Below are positions 60,316 to 64,000 of a stretch of DNA of 64,000 bases, in pieces. The stretch lies in the NCBI GenBank assembly GCA_965221815.1, contig OZ244915.1, forward strand, positions 620,001-684,000, given 5' to 3'. The translations under genes and the position numbers were made by a program. How positions within the stretch are numbered: position 1 is the first letter of the stretch; every line of letters begins with the position of its first letter. Source of the stretch: JAPOXR01 sp965221815. GTDB lineage: Bacteria; Pseudomonadota; Alphaproteobacteria; Rhodobacterales; Rhodobacteraceae. The notes beneath the pieces were generated by a model. It did no database searches. It had not been told where the DNA came from and was given only the letters and a program-made list of their open reading frames with translations.

Positions 60316-60585
60316 CTAGGCGGATCCGTTTTTCGATCGCTTCAGCTCGTCGGGAGAATCCAGAACAGCCATGGAATTGCTGCTCTTGAGACTATAGATG
60401 GGATGGCCCTCGTTATCCCATTCGTCAGGTATACGACTCACTTCAATGATATCTGTCTTCAATCGAAGCTCACTGCCATCTTCCAGAACAATCCGAATGG
60501 GGGGATCGGTCAGCTGGGCAATGTTCACGACTTCAGCCTCGACCACTTGGCCAGTTCGAGGATTCGAAATCTTGCGAGTTGCCAT
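60316..60585 (-). CDS. Small protein of unknown function, first gene of the nuclease/DUF2283 cassette
   Basis: The 89-residue product reads MATRKISNPRTGQVVEAEVV, then PIRIVLEDGSELRLKTDIIE and PDEWDNEGHPIYSLKSSN. Predicted mostly beta strand with a conserved-looking I-R-I-x-L-E-D-G-S block. I do not recognise a named family. ATG 60583-60585 has GAGGA six bases upstream; the longer frame is not supported. It ends 18 bases before the nuclease-like gene on the same strand. The three genes therefore look like one transcript, with the IS now cutting between the first and the last. Confidence 0.7.
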   Translation of the reverse strand: MATRKISNPRTGQVVEAEVVNIAQLTDPPIRIVLEDGSELRLKTDIIEVSRIPDEWDNEGHPIYSLKSSNSMAVLDSPDELKRSKNGSA

Positions 60586-61408
60586 GGTCATTCCTCGTGC
60601 AGAATTCATAAACAGGAGGTCAGGACCATACTGCGATATATGGAGACAGGGCAAGTCTCTGTGCAATTTCTGTTGATCTTGGGGTCACATGGTTTTGTGT
60701 GGTCGTCGGTGGATGATTTTGATCAGGTATTTCAGGACTGGCAACAGATCTGCAACCGCCGACACGCCCATGCCCATCTCTGGGCCAGTGACAATTGCAC
60801 CCTCTTGCCAATGTTGCCTGATGATTCGCCGGAAGCAACCGATCAGGAACAAACCATGGTCCAAACCCAGCCATATGGGAATCATTCCCGTTCGGTTTCT
60901 GAAAGTTGCTGCGGTGCCTGTATCCGGCCATTATTCTCCGATTGCACGGGGGCAGGGTGGTCGTCGATGCCAAGATCAATAAACATCTGGTTGTTTCCCA
61001 ATTTGCGAAACTTTCCTGGAAAGTTGTCAGGGATTCCATGGTCAGATAATTTCACCGGGCAGAATCATTTTAGATCGATATCGAATAAATCAGCACGCGA
61101 TGAAACCGATTCCGTCAGATGTTCGAGAGGGTCAGGATATCTTGGGCGATACGATTTCCAGTGATCTGCCGCCGCAATTCCAGCGCCATGGTTAACATCA
61201 TCAAGGCAATCTTCGGCACTCCCATCCAGACCCAACGATATCGGTAGGTTGTGCTGGCGAGCCGGACCAGCCCCTTTGTTTGAAAGAACATGGATGGTGT
61301 CTGACCATGGCAGTCATGCCGGGTCGGGAGCCGTGGGTTGCGAGAAGGCGGTCATATCCCGGCATGGCGGTGACAACCTTTCCGTATCCCGGAGTTGAAG
61401 ATTGACAA
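60586..61408. other. Gap upstream of the cassette
   Basis: About 820 bases hold the cassette promoter and no convincing gene. A 66-codon minus-strand frame at 60685-60885 (WLGLDHGLFLIGCFRRIIRQ) looks like a small membrane peptide but has no family. A 286-codon plus-strand frame across the region is antisense to the 89-residue gene and lacks any domain. A loose inverted repeat CATGCCGGG / CCCGGCATG lies at 61315-61366. Confidence 0.45.
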
Positions 61409-61885
61409 TTACTGACTCGTTGTCTTCACCCCGGTCAGTGCCATTTTGATGACGCCAAATTGATCAAGTTGAGATTCAATTGCAGGCGGCAGAGTCTGTT
61501 CACTTTCTGCCATATCCCCGATGTCTGACGGTGCTGAATGCGGTTCGAGATAGCGCCAGCCTTGAAAAGGGCGACGGGGCACATTTTGTGTTCTGATGAT
61601 CTGCTGGCTCAGTATAATCGCGCAACGCGTGATACCATCGGAACACCGCCGCTGATCGAGCGCCAAAATCCGTTGCCGCGCCATGATCAATCCACGAATC
61701 ACCCAGTAGAGTGATCCACCATTCAGAATCTCATCGCTGCGGCGTGGACGCGAACGTGTCATATGTTCAGGAGACGGTAATCCCGCCGATCGTCGGCGGG
61801 CAGCCTGAAATTGGGCGAGTGATTCAACCGATTGGGTCCCCACACAGACTTTCAAGAGATGGACGTGACGCTTTTGCTGAGACAT
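61409..61885 (-). CDS. DUF1489 family protein
   Basis: The 158-residue cytosolic protein belongs to an alphaproteobacterial family of unknown function. Diagnostic segments are VHLLKVCVGTQSVESLAQFQ, TRSRPRRSDEILNGGSLYWV, RGLIMARQRILALD and RRPFQGWRYLEPHSAPSDI. The ATG at 61883-61885 fits the family N-terminus (M-x-x-x-x-HLLK). It is divergent from rpsD, and the two share about 260 bases of upstream sequence. Possible nucleic-acid role is often guessed for this family, without evidence here. Confidence 0.87.
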   Translation of the reverse strand: MSQQKRHVHLLKVCVGTQSVESLAQFQAARRRSAGLPSPEHMTRSRPRRSDEILNGGSLYWVIRGLIMARQRILALDQRRCSDGITRCAIILSQQIIRTQNVPRRPFQGWRYLEPHSAPSDIGDMAESEQTLPPAIESQLDQFGVIKMALTGVKTTSQ

Positions 61886-61986
61886 GGACAGGAATAGGCT
61901 TGCATACCTCATTGAGTCTCGTGATTTAGACGGGCTTGCCCTTATCAATCCGTTGGAAAGACAAACAGCAGGAAACCAGAATCGAC

Positions 61987-62015
61987 TTGACAGATTCGTG
62001 CACTGCGACTAACTG
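61987..62015 (+). promoter_or_regulatory. Candidate promoter of rpsD
   Basis: A perfect TTGACA at 61987-61992 is followed after 17 bases by TAACTG, a weak -10 element, 130 bases before the rpsD start. Confidence 0.35.
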
Positions 62016-62144
62016 CGCCTCTTTCGAACAATAAGTTCAGTTAACTTGGTGTTGGTGGCCTCCGCAAGGAGAAACCTGTCGCCGCCGGGCAGTCGGGCCT
62101 GTCGGAAAGGACAACGCACTTCAATCGTCAGAAGGAGACCAGAC

Positions 62145-62765
62145 GTGACAAAACGCACGACTGCCAAGTACAAGATCGATCGCCGAATGGGTGCCAATCT
62201 TTGGGGGCGCCCAAAATCTCCCGTTAATCGTCGGGAGTATCCTCCCGGCCAACATGGGCAACGCCGCCGCGCGAAGTTCTCGGACTTCGGCTTACAACTC
62301 CGCGCCAAGCAGAAGCTGAAGGGCTATTATGGAGATCTCACGGAGAAACAGTTTCGGCGGATATTCGCCGAGGCAGAGAGGATGCGCGGCGATACCGGTG
62401 AGAATCTCATCGGTCTTCTCGAGCGGCGACTTGACGCGATCGTTTATCGTGCAAAGTTCACGCCAACGATTTTTGCGGCCCGCCAGTTCGTCAATCATTG
62501 CCATGTGATTGTCAATGGAAAGCGGGTGAATATCCCGTCCTATCGGGTCACCGAAGGCGACGTAATTGAAGTGCGGGAACGGTCCAAACAGCTTGCGATT
62601 GTTCTTCAGTCCGTGGGTCTTCCTGAACGAGAAGTGCCAGATTACATCGTTGTTGACTACAGCAAGATGACCGCACAACTTCAGCGGATTCCAGCATTTG
62701 ACGAGGTGCCGTTTGGGGCTGTCATGGAACCGAATCTGGTTGTGGAATATTACGCCAAGAACTGA
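62145..62765 (+). CDS. rpsD: 30S ribosomal protein S4
   Basis: The 206-residue primary 16S rRNA-binding protein has the alphaproteobacterial N-terminus (TKRTTAKYKIDRRMGANLWG), YPPGQHGQRRRAKFSDFG, and a C-terminal S4 fold (RRLDAIVYRAKFTPTIFAAR, VNHCHVIVNGKRVNIPSYRV). It starts with GTG at 62145, with GAAGGAG eight bases upstream. An in-frame open stretch upstream is noncoding leader. It stands outside the large ribosomal operon, as usual in this class. The long leader could hold the S4 autoregulatory site. Confidence 0.97.
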   Translation: MTKRTTAKYKIDRRMGANLWGRPKSPVNRREYPPGQHGQRRRAKFSDFGLQLRAKQKLKGYYGDLTEKQFRRIFAEAERMRGDTGENLIGLLERRLDAIVYRAKFTPTIFAARQFVNHCHVIVNGKRVNIPSYRVTEGDVIEVRERSKQLAIVLQSVGLPEREVPDYIVVDYSKMTAQLQRIPAFDEVPFGAVMEPNLVVEYYAKN

Positions 62766-62870
62766 TTTGTTCCGACCCATTCACCACTCGTATATTGACC
62801 TGCGATTGAACTGCAGCGAAAAGATCGCCCCGACGGGTTTTGATCATGGACAGCGAGGCGGTGCCCGGTC

Positions 62871-64000
62871 ATGATGCCGCTCGTGGATGCAAGGCTGCTG
62901 CCCTATTGGCGGCGGCCACTGTTTCTCCTGTTTCTGATGGCGGTCGCCATGCCTTTATCCTTTGCCACCTGGTCTGCACTGCTGAACAATTTTGTGATCG
63001 AAGCCGCGGGATTTGACGGTGTCGATATTGGCTGGCTGCATACCGTCCGCGAGATTCCAGGCTTTCTAGCCGTCGGGGTCATTGTGCTTCTTCTCTGGGT
63101 TCGCGAGCAGGTTCTGGCAGTCGTCATGCTGGTGGTGCTTGGAGTTGCAACCGCCGTTGTTGCCTGGTTTCCCACTTTTGGCGGGTTACTGGCGACGACG
63201 ATGATCGCATCCGTCGGATTCCACTATTTCGAGACCGTATTCCAATCGCTGCAGTTGCAATGGCTTGAACTTGAGGAAGCGCCCGAGGCCATCGGATGGA
63301 TTGTCGCCGTCGGGTCGGGTGCGTCGCTCGGTGCCTACGGCCTCATTGTGTTGACCTGGGAGACTTTTGGTCTGTCTTATAACAGTGTGTATCTTGCAGG
63401 TGGCGGACTGACAGTCCTGATTGCCCTCTACTGTCTCGTCGTATTTCCGCAGATTCGTTCACCAACGCGTCAGCGACCGCAGTTCATTCTGCGGCGCCGA
63501 TATTGGCTCTATTACATGCTGCAATTCATGTCGGGTGCGCGGCGGCAGATTTTCGTGGTTTTTGCTGCCTTTATGATGGTTGAAAAGTTCGGTTTTGAAG
63601 TTCACGAGGTGACTGCACTTTTCCTGATCAATTATCTGGTCAATATGGTCGCTGCGCCCTTCATGGGAAAAGCCATCGCCCGTTTCGGAGAACGTGCGGC
63701 TCTGGCAGTTGAATATCTTGGGCTGACAGCTGTTTTTCTGGCATACGGGGGAATCTACAATTTTGGATGGGGAGCAGCACTCGCGGCCGCTCTGTATGTT
63801 CTCGATCATCTCTTTTTCGCACTGGCCTTCGCTCTCAAGACCTATTTTCAGAAGATTGCCGATCCAGCTGATATTGCCCCGACAGCGGCCGTCTCATTTA
63901 CGATCAACCATATTGCCGCGGTCTTCTTGCCCGCCCTGCTGGGATATGCCTGGATTGTTTCACCGAGCAGCGTGTTCACAGCGGCAGCGGCGATGGCAAT
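62871..64000 (+). CDS. Major facilitator superfamily transporter, N-terminal part
   Basis: The frame from ATG 62871 is open to the window edge, giving about 376 residues and at least ten hydrophobic helices. It starts MMPLVDARLLPYWRRPLFLL. Loop motifs such as GWLHTVREIPGFLAVGVIVL and PFMGKAIARFGERAAL fit the MFS 2-3 and 8-9 loops (G-x-x-x-D/R-x-x-G-R/K-R). The substrate is unknown. A second ATG directly after the first is an equally good start. It lies about 105 bases after rpsD on the same strand. Confidence 0.85.
   Translation, partial: MMPLVDARLLPYWRRPLFLLFLMAVAMPLSFATWSALLNNFVIEAAGFDGVDIGWLHTVREIPGFLAVGVIVLLLWVREQVLAVVMLVVLGVATAVVAWFPTFGGLLATTMIASVGFHYFETVFQSLQLQWLELEEAPEAIGWIVAVGSGASLGAYGLIVLTWETFGLSYNSVYLAGGGLTVLIALYCLVVFPQIRSPTRQRPQFILRRRYWLYYMLQFMSGARRQIFVVFAAFMMVEKFGFEVHEVTALFLINYLVNMVAAPFMGKAIARFGERAALAVEYLGLTAVFLAYGGIYNFGWGAALAAALYVLDHLFFALAFALKTYFQKIADPADIAPTAAVSFTINHIAAVFLPALLGYAWIVSPSSVFTAAAAMA

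Noticed and set aside
60304..61164. 286-codon plus-strand frame
   Set aside because: Antisense to the 89-residue cassette gene, no recognisable motif, and no ribosome site.
61315..61366. Inverted repeat CATGCCGGG / CCCGGCATG
   Set aside because: Only nine bases with a 34-base loop and no T-run; likely chance or a minor repeat.

Overview
The window looks like part of an alphaproteobacterial chromosome, probably close to Rhodospirillales. The evidence is a set of alphaproteobacterial gene neighbourhoods: fdxA-carD, gatC-gatA, infA-maf-RNase E/G-(yacG)-tRNA-Phe, perM-hdaA-ppk-ppx, a short ProS, an alpha-type RNase P RNA, and lon next to tRNA-Val/tRNA-Asp. Most of the sequence has medium GC content. 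Intergenic gaps are unusually long, and many small relics of genes and mobile elements are visible. That pattern fits a lineage that is losing genes, for example a host-associated or recently restricted bacterium.

Layout. 1-22.4 kb: cobS tail, carD, fdxA, a zinc alcohol dehydrogenase, a Suv3-like helicase with a TPR protein, an SCP2 protein beside a decayed quinone oxidoreductase, hisN, a Bax-inhibitor-1 protein, rpmG and rnpB. An operon follows (ceramidase-like, gatC, gatA, lipoprotein, amidase), then tadA, rluB, a DUF2927 lipoprotein, tRNA-Phe, broken yacG, RNase E/G, maf, infA, glyA and nadK. 22.5-27.2 kb: a graveyard of accessory DNA holding a MazF/PemK-like fragment, a VapE-type phage/plasmid ATPase fragment, a secreted protein with its own terminator, a large palindrome and a nested hairpin, a frameshifted IS transposase, a frameshifted terminase, and an AT-rich secreted-protein gene. 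27.7-36.8 kb: one plus-strand run, perM-hdaA-ppk-ppx-proS-lolC-lolD, covering replication control, polyphosphate turnover and lipoprotein export. 36.9-55 kb: membrane and metabolic genes (acyl-CoA ligase, GST, metal exporter, MATE pump, pyrD, Kef antiporter, Sel1 protein, a Rieske ferredoxin coupled to a desaturase, tgt, lon) and three tRNAs.

55.4-60.6 kb is the second accessory block. It has a large PcfJ-domain protein, an IS21 relic, and a three-gene minus-strand cassette: an unknown 89-residue protein, a BECR/RelE-like nuclease and a DUF2283 protein. The nuclease gene is split by an intact, GC-rich IS66-type element. The element has 15-bp perfect terminal inverted repeats and a perfect 8-bp target duplication (CAAAAATA). 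Removing the element and one repeat copy restores a single 115-codon frame whose stop overlaps the start of the DUF2283 gene. This is the strongest new observation in the window: a probable toxin-antitoxin-like cassette knocked out by a recent transposition.

61.4-64 kb returns to housekeeping genes (DUF1489, rpsD) and an MFS transporter that runs off the end.
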